DNA of 8,043 bases from Kiritimatiellia bacterium (GCA_024405255.1 JAKSOY010000204.1:1-8043); one strand, 5' to 3'. Positions 1-6,397 are shown, counted from the stretch's first letter. Notes: generated by a model from the sequence alone, not told the origin. Numbers and translations: made by a program.

Positions 1-67
1 AGGTGCGGTGATGCGTTCGATTCTCATCGTAGAGCTTCACGCAGTGGCCAGACCACTCACAATACAT
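1..67 (-). CDS. Start of a gene running out of the window (hypothetical, N-terminal 22 residues only)
   Basis: An ATG at 67-65 is preceded by a perfect AAAGGAG Shine-Dalgarno site (complement of 74-80) with a 6-nt spacer, and the frame stays open to the window edge. The visible start reads MYCEWSGHCVKLYDENRTHH, followed by Arg-Thr. It has two cysteines and several histidines, which could belong to a metal-binding protein, but 22 residues are too few to assign a family. It begins 92 bp after the stop of the 192-aa gene and has the same orientation, so the two may share a transcript. Like that gene, its protein begins with a Met/Cys/Glu-rich stretch, which may be chance. The strong ribosome binding site is the main reason to believe it. 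Confidence 0.5.
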   Translation of the reverse strand, partial: MYCEWSGHCVKLYDENRTHHRT

Positions 68-159
68 AATTTACTCCTTTCATTTGAATGTACGGGCACC
101 ATGCCCACACATAAGAGACTTGTCGCAGCGGATTTCTTACACATGTCTCGCCCGTCGAA

Positions 160-738
160 TCAATTCCCAGGCCGCATTGTTTGAGCCGAGAAATGTCGCT
201 TGTTATGAAAACCAAATGTAGTCTGGATATAACATCCAATTGATGTCTCTGTGCCGCTCAAGATGCCTATCAACTCATCAAGCGAACTTACAAAGCTCTC
301 TGCAACATTTTTTCTCTTAGATGCATCAACCATGTTCTCTGCATCGAACTTGTCACGTATGATCTCCAAGATTTTTCTAGACTGGTTGTAATCATAGTCA
401 TCAACAAGCATTTTTACAATCGTTTTTCGCTTGTTGATTTTTCCCTTGATCTCAAAGTCACGTAAGTTTTTGAGACATGCGTGTAGCTCACCCAACCAAT
501 GCCAGAAGTTGTTGTTTTCAGGATCATAGAGCTGACAAAACTTGCACAAGCACCAGTTCTCAATCAGTTGAAACCGTAGACCATCTAAGCGCTTCTTGAA
601 TTCTTCCAATGGAAGTGCCGTCTCTATGACTAGCTTCTTCTCATCATCAAGTTGCTCAATTGTCTTGGCAACAGGCATGTTCAAGACATCTTTCCAACTT
701 GTTGGATGCCAGTGTGTTGTGTTTTCACATTCACACAT
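160..738 (-). CDS. Uncharacterised 192-aa Cys/His-containing protein in an AT-rich segment
   Basis: I do not recognise the family. The protein has no signal peptide or membrane segment and looks soluble and largely helical, with a charged Lys/Glu/Asp-rich second half. Cys and His cluster at the N-terminus (C2-x-C4, H9-x-H11) and at residues 63-68 (C-x-C-x-x-C), which could form a metal site. A Trp/His-rich stretch follows at about 79-88. The ATG at 738 is the only sensible start: reading upstream in frame there is a TAA within ten codons and no GTG or TTG between. It lacks any Shine-Dalgarno, unlike nearly every other gene here. It overlaps the end of the preceding 47-aa ORF by 8 bp. Base composition is clearly AT-richer than in the genes at 900-8000, which suggests a different origin. 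It is probably a real protein, because the amino-acid composition is balanced, but its function is unknown. Confidence 0.7.
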   Translation of the reverse strand: MCECENTTHWHPTSWKDVLNMPVAKTIEQLDDEKKLVIETALPLEEFKKRLDGLRFQLIENWCLCKFCQLYDPENNNFWHWLGELHACLKNLRDFEIKGKINKRKTIVKMLVDDYDYNQSRKILEIIRDKFDAENMVDASKRKNVAESFVSSLDELIGILSGTETSIGCYIQTTFGFHNKRHFSAQTMRPGN

Positions 739-874
739 AGAAGCTAATCGCTTTATCCATTCTTATTCTCACCGGGCAAGCCGAAACCGCCTTAGCAGCC
801 GTAACCGCCGCACGATTGAAGTTCCCGACAACCAGGTCTTCGAAACCGGTTTCCTCTATTCTTTCGTTATTCAT
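731..874 (-). pseudogene. Truncated DnaA-like AAA+ fragment (47-aa ORF)
   Basis: This short ORF has one of the best ribosome binding sites in the window (AAGGAGG, complement of 880-886, 5-nt spacer) and lies 32 bp after the helicase stop, so it was built to be translated as the next gene of the operon. Residues 9-35 (TGFEDLVVGNFNRAAVTAAK, then AVSACP) follow the pattern that opens DnaA domain III: F-x-x-F/L-V-x-G-x-x-N-x-x-A, then AA, V and P. A normal DnaA continues with a YNPLFIYG-like strand and the Walker A loop. Here the similarity ends at the Pro codon (775-773), and 11 unrelated residues lead to a TGA. Only 8 residues precede the AAA+ start, so domains I and II were already absent, as in short Hda/DnaA-like proteins. 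I infer a 5' remnant of a DnaA-like gene whose rest was lost. A genuine tiny protein cannot be excluded. Confidence 0.5.
752..779 (-). promoter_or_regulatory. Possible weak promoter for the 192-aa gene
   Basis: On the minus strand TTGCCC (779-774) and GATAAA (757-752) are separated by 16 bp and each matches the sigma-70 consensus at four of six positions. A start point about 7 nt downstream would lie only a few bases before the ATG at 738. That would give a nearly leaderless mRNA and would explain the missing Shine-Dalgarno. The match is weak and could be chance. Confidence 0.2.
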
Positions 875-906
875 TCCTACCTCCTTGTTTTTCCTTACTC
901 CACGGC

Positions 907-2550
907 TTATGCCGCCATTCGCCTGAAACGCTTCTCGAAATATCGAGCATCCCCCTTCTTCGTCCGCCAGAAAGCGTGGGCACCGGCCTTCTTGAGCCGC
1001 TCGACAATGCGCCCATGGGCCTGGTCGACCTCCTTGAAGACCGCTTCGGCCATCGAATCGCGGGCATACATGTTCGACTCCTCGTCTACGCCGATCTTCC
1101 CGAATTCTGAGGCGAAGTCCTCGCCGTGACCCGGTCCTCTCCCCTGAGTCATCTGCCACACGTGAATCATCGCGTGGAGCAGTGCGATGGCGAACTGGCG
1201 CGGCGTCAGGTCGGTCAGGTTATGCACGTTCAGCACGATGGCAGGATATACGTCATCCCCGATCTTCGTGAAGCTCACGACGGTATCCATCTTCTCGGAC
1301 GTCGACGGTGATATCTTGTTCAGATGCAATGCGCAGTGAGGCAACTGACCGCCCCAGCACGTCACGTTCACGAACTGATACAAATCGTACAGCTCACGGT
1401 AGAGCAAAGCGTTTCTCCTGTAATAGCTTTTCGACTTCTTCTCGTCCTCATCGACGCGCAGCATGGCATCCTCGAAGTATGTCCTTGAATGCCTTCTCGC
1501 CTCGGCGAACTCGGCACGATGTTCCTGCTTCTCCTTGCGGGCTTTCTCGGCAATCAGGGCGAGCGTCTTCTCGACGGTCTTCGCAATGGCCTTGGTTCCG
1601 TCCTTGAGCGCCAGCCACTGACCGTCCTGCAGTCGGAAGGCGTTCTTGGCCGGGGTGACCCGCTCGAACTTAAAGTCCGTCTCGCAGCTCTGGACGATGT
1701 TACACGCCTCCTTGCCAGGTGCGAGCCGAAGCCCCCTTCCGCACATCTGGATCGTCGGGAGCCGAGACCCGTCCCGCGCAAACACGGACTGAACGTCCGG
1801 CTGGTCGAAGCCCTCCGTCAGCATGGCGACGTTCGCCACAATCTGCGCACGGCCGTCGGCGAACCGCGCCAGCTGCAGTTCCTTGTCGGACGAGCCCGTC
1901 ACCACCTCGCAGTCCACGCCTCCCCGGCGCATCAGCTCCTTGAACCTGTTGCACTCGAGAATCGTCGAGAAAAACGCAATGCTCTTGCCCCATCTTTCCG
2001 GATCCGACAGGTAGCACTCCGCGACGGACTCGACCGTATACTTCGGCAGCAGATACGAATTGAAGGGGCTGAGGTATCCCTCCCGGATCAACCGCCCAAT
2101 CCGGCATGTCTTGACCGTCTCCTGAAACGACAGCTTCATCCGGTCGGTGCGCAGCGGTGTGGCCGAAAGCCCGAGGATCATACTGTTCTTCATCTTCTCG
2201 TAGAGCAGGACGCACGTCTGCGTCGCCTCGTGGTGCGCCTCGTCGAGGACGACCAGGTCGGCAGACGGCGGATTCCTGTCAAACAGGGATACCGGGCGGA
2301 TATTGTCCTGATAGAGATCCCGGTTCGCCTCCATCATCTGCTGTAGGAGGATGACGCGCGGGGCGACCCAGTTCACCCGGAGCTTGCCGCCCAGCTTCTC
2401 CTGCAGGCGATGGATTGTCTCAAGCGCCATGTAGGTCTTTCCCGACCCCACCGGCGAGACGAGCATCACCGACTTGCACTTCTTGTCGACAAAGGCACCG
2501 ACGCATTTGCCGACGGCCTCCTCCTGATACTTCCGCTTCTCGTATTTCAT
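907..2550 (-). CDS. SF2 DEAH-box helicase fused to a SprT-like zinc-metalloprotease-type domain (547 aa)
   Basis: The N-terminal part is a complete superfamily 2 helicase/ATPase: a Q-motif-like YQ at 8-9, Walker A PVGSGKT at 33-39, DEAH at 103-106, SAT at 129-131, motif V around 238-249 (ending LTEGFD) and motif VI QMCGRGLR at 268-275. This arrangement is typical of RecG/UvsW/RecQ-like DNA unwinding or remodelling enzymes. A charged helical linker (about 325-380) leads to a SprT-like domain from about 382: LYDLYQFVN...WGGQLP, then HAMIHVWQ at 459-466 and GHGEDF at 474-479. The His triad H459/H463/H475 fits zinc binding, but the catalytic Glu of HExxH is Ala460. An in-frame ATG at 2550 overlaps the DUF932 stop (ATGA, 2547-2550) and follows a GAGGGGG stretch, so I chose it over the 28-residue longer Arg/Gly-rich start. 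Helicase plus SprT-like domains suit phage or plasmid replication and repair. Helicase assignment is very sure, the SprT-like domain fairly sure. Confidence 0.92.
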   Translation of the reverse strand: MKYEKRKYQEEAVGKCVGAFVDKKCKSVMLVSPVGSGKTYMALETIHRLQEKLGGKLRVNWVAPRVILLQQMMEANRDLYQDNIRPVSLFDRNPPSADLVVLDEAHHEATQTCVLLYEKMKNSMILGLSATPLRTDRMKLSFQETVKTCRIGRLIREGYLSPFNSYLLPKYTVESVAECYLSDPERWGKSIAFFSTILECNRFKELMRRGGVDCEVVTGSSDKELQLARFADGRAQIVANVAMLTEGFDQPDVQSVFARDGSRLPTIQMCGRGLRLAPGKEACNIVQSCETDFKFERVTPAKNAFRLQDGQWLALKDGTKAIAKTVEKTLALIAEKARKEKQEHRAEFAEARRHSRTYFEDAMLRVDEDEKKSKSYYRRNALLYRELYDLYQFVNVTCWGGQLPHCALHLNKISPSTSEKMDTVVSFTKIGDDVYPAIVLNVHNLTDLTPRQFAIALLHAMIHVWQMTQGRGPGHGEDFASEFGKIGVDEESNMYARDSMAEAVFKEVDQAHGRIVERLKKAGAHAFWRTKKGDARYFEKRFRRMAA

Positions 2551-3623
2551 CGCAACGCCCCCTCGAACTCGATGTTTTCCAGATAGTAGGCCGCCGTCTT
2601 CTGCGCATTCGGATAAAGGTCTGCCAGGTCGCATCCATGACTCATGATCGTTCCGAAAAACGATTGGATGTATCTCGGTTCCTTGACGATCTCCCTGTGA
2701 TGCGTCCCCAGTTCGGAAGCAAAGTTCAGCAGGTCCGCAACCGAACAGCCGACCGGCAACAGGCTCCGCTTCTTCAACCCGATGGTCGTCAGGTCCGTCA
2801 CGCCGTAACGCACACAGGGGTTGTCGGCAATCTCATAGAGCCGTTCGCGGAGAAGAAGCTGGTTCTTCGGATCCGGAACAGACCGCGAGATCATGCCCTC
2901 AAGCGCCAGAACCTCACCGACCGATGCCTTGGTGGACGCCGCCGCCTGAATCCGGTCCTGCAGCGCCTCGACTCCGTCCGGATTGCTGAACGACTCCAGC
3001 AACCGCTGGAAATGAGCGCCGCTGTTGTCCTTCAGGATCATCTTCGTCGTAAAGAGCTTTCCTTCGGCAACCGCACCGTTCGTACACACCTGGCGCAGCA
3101 TCGAAAGCTTCATGTCGGGCTGAGAGAGACCGTCCACCGGGACCGTGCATTGGACGCGCAACTGGTAATCGCTGTCCTTCGGAACGCTCCACCATTCGTC
3201 CAACGCCAGGTTCGCCACGATCTCGCCGTTGGAATACTCAACCGTCCGCGTTCTCTTGTCCTCCCTCAAGACATGATCAATGTAATTCACCGGAACGGGA
3301 AGTCCCTTGTTTTCCGTCAGTCCGAGGACTTTCCCGTCCTTGGTGTCGACCGTCATTCGCAAGTCAAGCGACGGCTGGCGCTCCGCCGCCCGATCCATGA
3401 CCTCATGAGGGGAAAACAGCCCGAACACCCCGAACGGCACCCCCAGACGCGCCGCCAGGCTCTTGTAGAACCTGTCCGTCAGCTTGTACAGCCGGTCTCC
3501 GACCTTGACGCCCTTGATGCTGTCATTGTCACAGTCCAGCATGTCGACCAAACCCTTCGGCGTAATCGACATCGGTTCAAAACGATCCTTGAAGGACGTT
3601 TCCTTGTTAACACTATACGACAT
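2547..3623 (-). CDS. DUF932-like phage/plasmid protein (358 aa)
   Basis: The length (358 aa), the soluble mixed alpha/beta character and the central motif LRQVCTNGAV (residues 176-185) fit DUF932, the phage/plasmid-like family found in phages, plasmids and integrated elements, often beside recombination and replication genes. Other supporting segments are the LTDRFYKSLAARLGVP block (48-63), and N-L-x-L-x-E-W-W near 138-145 followed by a beta-rich stretch. The molecular function of DUF932 is not firmly established. I chose the ATG at 3623 because AAAGGAG (complement of 3632-3638) lies 8 nt before it; the longer frame begins inside the upstream gene's end. It follows the ligase stop by 20 bp and overlaps the helicase start by 4 bp, so it sits in the middle of the same operon. 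No signal peptide or catalytic motif is visible. Confidence 0.7.
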   Translation of the reverse strand: MSYSVNKETSFKDRFEPMSITPKGLVDMLDCDNDSIKGVKVGDRLYKLTDRFYKSLAARLGVPFGVFGLFSPHEVMDRAAERQPSLDLRMTVDTKDGKVLGLTENKGLPVPVNYIDHVLREDKRTRTVEYSNGEIVANLALDEWWSVPKDSDYQLRVQCTVPVDGLSQPDMKLSMLRQVCTNGAVAEGKLFTTKMILKDNSGAHFQRLLESFSNPDGVEALQDRIQAAASTKASVGEVLALEGMISRSVPDPKNQLLLRERLYEIADNPCVRYGVTDLTTIGLKKRSLLPVGCSVADLLNFASELGTHHREIVKEPRYIQSFFGTIMSHGCDLADLYPNAQKTAAYYLENIEFEGALR

Positions 3624-3643
3624 TTTCCTTTCTCCTTTCCCTA

Positions 3644-5005
3644 TCAGACCTCGTACCAACCCTTCTTGACGTTCTCAGCCAAAAAGGCATCAAAATGCTT
3701 CATGACCTGCTTTTCGGAAGACGCCACGCGCAAGTCGCGCTTCAGCGCCTCCTTCCGTCCCGAACTGTAGTCCGTATGGTAGAAGACATAAGCGGGGTAC
3801 CGTGGATCGGTCTCCTTGTTGGTCTTCCACGCCACAAACTTCTGCACCATGACCTTTGCCCCGGACACCTTCCGAAAGACCCTCCGGCGAAGGATTCGGC
3901 TGGGGCGCTTCACGGCTCGGCGACCGTCATCGACCGAAAACGGGCAAAGGTCCGTCAGCTGACTCACGCGAACCGAACTCGGTTCGACCGTCTTGTCGTC
4001 GCGGAAGCGGACGAAGAGCATGCTGCGGCAAGAGACGCCCGGCGTCATCCCGCAGACCTGCCAGCTGTTGCCGTCGAAATCGATCAGCGGATTGTACTTG
4101 GCGTTCCCCGCAATGTCTTCCGAGACGAACTCGCCTGCCGACATCTCGACGACGAGTTCCGGCTGCACCATGCGGAACGCGATGCCCCGCGAATCCGTGT
4201 GAACAAAGCGCGAATCAACCGCCAGTCCCTCGAGCTTGCCGACGAACTCGGCCCGCTGGCTGTCCTCGAATCCGTTGGCGCAGACGCCGAACACCTGATA
4301 CTTGCCGCACTCCTGGCGGACGGCGACCAGCAGGTCTCGCAGCCCCTGGTCGCCCGTCGTGTAGCCGACCACCGCCGCGTCAATCGTGTGTCGCGGCTTG
4401 ACCTTCCACACGGTGTCCGAGTCCGAATGAACGACGAGTCCCTCGGCACCCTCGTCATCGACCCAGCGCGAGCAGACCTTCTCGACACCGCTCACGGAAT
4501 CGGCACACTCCATCTCGACCGGTCGCACGGCCTCGTCCGTGAAGACCTCGCAGAGCTTCGCATGCACTTCGGAATAGTGCGAGGACTTGAGCGGCTTGCC
4601 GCCCAGCTCGACGAGGTCAAACGGCGCAATCCGAAGCCCCGTCATCGCCTTGTCGTCGGACAGCGCCGAAAGGACGTCGTAGCACCGGGGACGGTCGCCC
4701 GTCTTCGGCATGTACAGCTCGCCGACGACAACGGCGTCCCCGATCCCCTTGGCAAGAAGCGCCTCACCGATCTTCTTCGCGCAAGGCACCGCCGACAGGT
4801 CCCGCCCCGCGCTTCCGACCAAAGCCGTCTCGCCGTTCTTCACGACCGCATAGGCCATGATGCCGTCGATCTTCCGCGTCGCGCAGAACTTCCGCCCCAT
4901 CAGACGGAACCGCATGTTCTTCGGCTCGATCAGGCAAAACGACCCGGACACCCGCCGCTTGTAGTCCTTGGCGGCGTTCTTCATCTCCTCGGTAACCTTA
5001 AGCAT
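3644..5005 (-). CDS. ATP-dependent DNA ligase (453 aa)
   Basis: It probably seals nicked DNA through an enzyme-AMP intermediate. The nucleotidyltransferase motifs appear in order: motif I K45-I-D-G48 with the AMP-accepting lysine, an SAGRD segment at 65-69 in the place of the usual S/TRxG, VGELYM at 94-99 with the conserved Glu, motif III-like FDLVEL at 129-134, motif IV EGLVV at 188-192 and motif V K201-V-K203. The OB-fold region follows, with GVCANGFED at 240-248 and QPELVVEM at 281-288, both typical of phage and bacterial ATP-dependent ligases. Motif I is KxDG-I-M rather than KxDGxR. A further stretch of about 65 residues at the C-terminus (387-453, ending KKGWYEV) is extra. The start is the ATG at 5005, with AAGGAGG 6 nt upstream; a TTG at 5011 is too close to that site. 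It overlaps the upstream gene by 8 bp. An RNA ligase is less likely given the OB-fold motifs. Confidence 0.88.
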   Translation of the reverse strand: MLKVTEEMKNAAKDYKRRVSGSFCLIEPKNMRFRLMGRKFCATRKIDGIMAYAVVKNGETALVGSAGRDLSAVPCAKKIGEALLAKGIGDAVVVGELYMPKTGDRPRCYDVLSALSDDKAMTGLRIAPFDLVELGGKPLKSSHYSEVHAKLCEVFTDEAVRPVEMECADSVSGVEKVCSRWVDDEGAEGLVVHSDSDTVWKVKPRHTIDAAVVGYTTGDQGLRDLLVAVRQECGKYQVFGVCANGFEDSQRAEFVGKLEGLAVDSRFVHTDSRGIAFRMVQPELVVEMSAGEFVSEDIAGNAKYNPLIDFDGNSWQVCGMTPGVSCRSMLFVRFRDDKTVEPSSVRVSQLTDLCPFSVDDGRRAVKRPSRILRRRVFRKVSGAKVMVQKFVAWKTNKETDPRYPAYVFYHTDYSSGRKEALKRDLRVASSEKQVMKHFDAFLAENVKKGWYEV

Positions 5006-5696
5006 GTGCAACCTCCTTGATTTCGAAATTCGTAAGGCGAAGGATGAGCTGGTACTTCTCGCCCTTCACGCGCCCCTCCAGGAACCCACGATAGGACGAA
5101 CCGTTGTCGGTGATGACAAGCGAATCCGTGCCCTTCTCCCCGCCCCCGACCAGCATGACCGAATCGGTGTCGGCAAGCTTCTTAGCCATGTCGTACAGGA
5201 AATCATACGTCAGGCCGTTCACGTGGAAGATCTGATACCCCCGCATGAACACGAACTTGCGGATTGCCGCCGCCCTCGGGAAGGTCTTTCCGGTCCAGCG
5301 CAACGGATATTGCGCAAGGTTGAGGTTCGCCTGCTTCTCCGCAAACGGACGCACCTGCTTTTCCGTCCCGTCGGCCGAGAAGACATGCTCCATGAGCGTG
5401 ACGCCATAGGCAGCCGACCCGTTGGCGTCGACGTAAACCCGGTTCAGCTGCGGAAGCCTGCGGCCGAAGTTCTCCGCGTCAATCTCGGGGTCGCCGTCAA
5501 TCAGCGCCTGGGCGACGTCGTCGTTCGCCTTCTCGATTGCGGAAAGGTCGGTCGCCGCCGTCGCCCGCACGAGCTTTACGCTCGTGAAGTCCTTCCCCTT
5601 CGGATGGACATACCGCGCGAACGGCTTCGCCGCGCCCCAGGCCATTCCGACAGCCGCATCGCGGCGCTTCTCGTTTGAAAGATGAATCGTCTTCAT
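4998..5696 (-). CDS. Conserved-looking uncharacterised protein (232 aa)
   Basis: I cannot name a family. The protein is soluble, with no signal peptide or membrane segment. Recognisable blocks are an N-terminal helical segment MAWGAAKPFARYVHPKGKDF (18-37), a DGDPEIDAENFGR stretch (67-79), a central PLRWTGKTFPRAAAIRKF (131-148), the motif HVNGLTYDFLYDMAK (158-172) and a C-terminal beta-rich YRGFLEGRVKGEKYQLILRL stretch. The alternation of motif-like conserved blocks suggests a real, maintained family; I have an unverified impression of similar proteins encoded beside the type of 195-aa protein found upstream here. The ATG at 5696 has AAGGAG 8 nt upstream, and that site overlaps the stop codon of the preceding gene. 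It ends inside the first codons of the ligase (8-bp overlap), so the two are probably translationally coupled, which makes a role alongside the ligase or helicase plausible. Confidence 0.85.
   Translation of the reverse strand: MKTIHLSNEKRRDAAVGMAWGAAKPFARYVHPKGKDFTSVKLVRATAATDLSAIEKANDDVAQALIDGDPEIDAENFGRRLPQLNRVYVDANGSAAYGVTLMEHVFSADGTEKQVRPFAEKQANLNLAQYPLRWTGKTFPRAAAIRKFVFMRGYQIFHVNGLTYDFLYDMAKKLADTDSVMLVGGGEKGTDSLVITDNGSSYRGFLEGRVKGEKYQLILRLTNFEIKEVAHA
5012..5018 (-). promoter_or_regulatory. Shine-Dalgarno site deciding the ligase start
   Basis: AAGGAGG on the minus strand, 6 nt before the ATG at 5005. A TTG two codons upstream (5011) directly abuts the site and cannot be the start. The site lies within the last codons of the 232-aa gene. 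Confidence 0.8.
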
Positions 5697-5708
5697 TTCG
5701 CCTTCTCC

Positions 5709-6296
5709 TTACATCATGCTGAAATCGAGGTCTTCCTCCGTACCGCCCTCTTCCGGCTCGGCCACGGCTTCCGTTTCAATGCCGACGTACTCGAACGCCG
5801 TCTTCTCGCCAACGAAGAGAAACGCCTTCCCGTCCGAGGCCAGCAGCAGCCCGTCGTTGGGATTGACGTCCGCCCGGTAGTTGAACGGAAAGACATAGAT
5901 GTCGGATCCCAACTGCCGCGCAAGCTCTGGATTGTCCAGCCAGTAAACCGACTTCCAGTCGTGGTCCAGGAACTCGTCGACGCCGACCTTCCTCGAAAGT
6001 TCGATGGGAGAGCCAAAGGACGACGGCAGCATCTCCAGCCTGTTGCCCTCCGCGTCGACCGCGACAAGTTCGGACCGCTCAACCCAATTGCCGTCCGCAT
6101 CAACCATCCCGATCTTGACACCCCCTTCGGGAATGATTTCCGACGTCTCGGGATCAAGGCTCGCCGAACGACATGGGCCGCCCGACACATCCGTCGCCCG
6201 GACTTCGGTGAAACCATACAACTTGTCACGGTCAACCTTCACGGGTGACGCCTCGTAACCCTTACCGCCGATTCTCAACTGCAGGACATTTGCCAT
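5709..6296 (-). CDS. Conserved-looking uncharacterised protein with acidic C-terminal tail (195 aa)
   Basis: No family name can be given. The N-terminus (MANVLQLRIGGKGYEASPVK) leads into a VDRDKLYGFTEVRATD block (21-36), then several Gly/Asp turns, which reads as a beta-rich, possibly barrel-like domain. The C-terminus is an acidic tail: residues 180-191 contain seven Glu or Asp, and the protein ends DLDFSMM. There is no signal peptide or membrane segment. The start at 6296 is favoured over upstream in-frame ATGs (6320 and earlier) because AAAGGAG (complement of 6303-6309) stands 6 nt before it, and the longer reading frame would run back into the terminator hairpin. It is the first gene of the five-gene run and ends 12 bp before the 232-aa gene. 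The shape, a small beta-rich domain plus acidic tail, would suit a nucleic-acid-binding or adaptor protein, but that is speculation. Confidence 0.85.
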   Translation of the reverse strand: MANVLQLRIGGKGYEASPVKVDRDKLYGFTEVRATDVSGGPCRSASLDPETSEIIPEGGVKIGMVDADGNWVERSELVAVDAEGNRLEMLPSSFGSPIELSRKVGVDEFLDHDWKSVYWLDNPELARQLGSDIYVFPFNYRADVNPNDGLLLASDGKAFLFVGEKTAFEYVGIETEAVAEPEEGGTEEDLDFSMM

Positions 6297-6302
6297 GTCG
6301 TT

Positions 6303-6309
6303 CTCCTTT
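6303..6309 (-). promoter_or_regulatory. Shine-Dalgarno site fixing the start of the 195-aa gene
   Basis: AAAGGAG on the minus strand, 6 nt before the ATG at 6296. It lies inside the reading frame of the longer alternative start at 6320, so it argues that translation begins at 6296. Confidence 0.75.
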
Positions 6310-6364
6310 ATGTTTTCCATATGCACAAGCCGCGTCGCGGCCGATTTATTTCGCCAACCGCGAT
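6310..6364 (-). promoter_or_regulatory. Leader region between the terminator and the five-gene operon
   Basis: This short stretch must hold the operon promoter if the upstream terminator is efficient. I see no good sigma-70 pair; CATATG near 6318-6323 resembles a -10 element but has no -35 at the right distance. TCGCGG (6335-6340) and CCGCGA (6358-6363) are complementary and could form a 6-bp stem with a 17-nt loop. The promoter may be non-canonical, or part of the transcription may come from read-through. Confidence 0.3.
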
Positions 6365-6397
6365 AAAAAAATAAACAGCGGGTGAAAGCCCGCTGTT
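6365..6397 (-). terminator. Rho-independent terminator
   Basis: On the minus strand a perfect 9-bp stem, AACAGCGGG paired with CCCGCTGTT (6397-6389 with 6382-6374), encloses a 6-nt loop and is followed at once by a T-rich run (TTTATTTTTTT). It starts 25 bp beyond the stop of the LRR gene and precedes the 195-aa gene, so it separates two transcription units. The opposite strand has no T-run after the stem, so it works in one direction only. Confidence 0.85.

Noticed and set aside
94..106. Short inverted repeat GGGCA-CCA-TGCCC
   Set aside because: The stem is only 5 bp with a 3-nt loop and no T-run on either strand, so it is not supported as a terminator or operator.
37..144. 35-aa minus-strand ORF starting at ATG 144
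   Set aside because: No convincing ribosome binding site, and it overlaps the better-supported gene start at 67 in another frame.
596..1129. 177-aa plus-strand ORF crossing the compositional junction
   Set aside because: Its sequence is low-complexity and Ser/Arg-rich and antisense to three minus-strand reading frames, with no ribosome binding site noted.
2551..2634. N-terminal extension of the helicase to 2634
   Set aside because: The extra 28 residues are Arg/Gly-rich, overlap the DUF932 coding sequence in another frame, and the ATGA junction at 2547-2550 gives a better start.
2415..5020. Long plus-strand ORFs (451 aa at 2415-3770 and 441 aa at 3695-5020, with similar ones at 1489-2346, 4968-5678, 5682-6248 and 6702-7580)
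   Set aside because: They lie opposite clearly identified genes, their translations are Arg/His/Leu/Pro-rich without motifs, and they arise because GC-rich third positions remove stop codons from the antisense strand.
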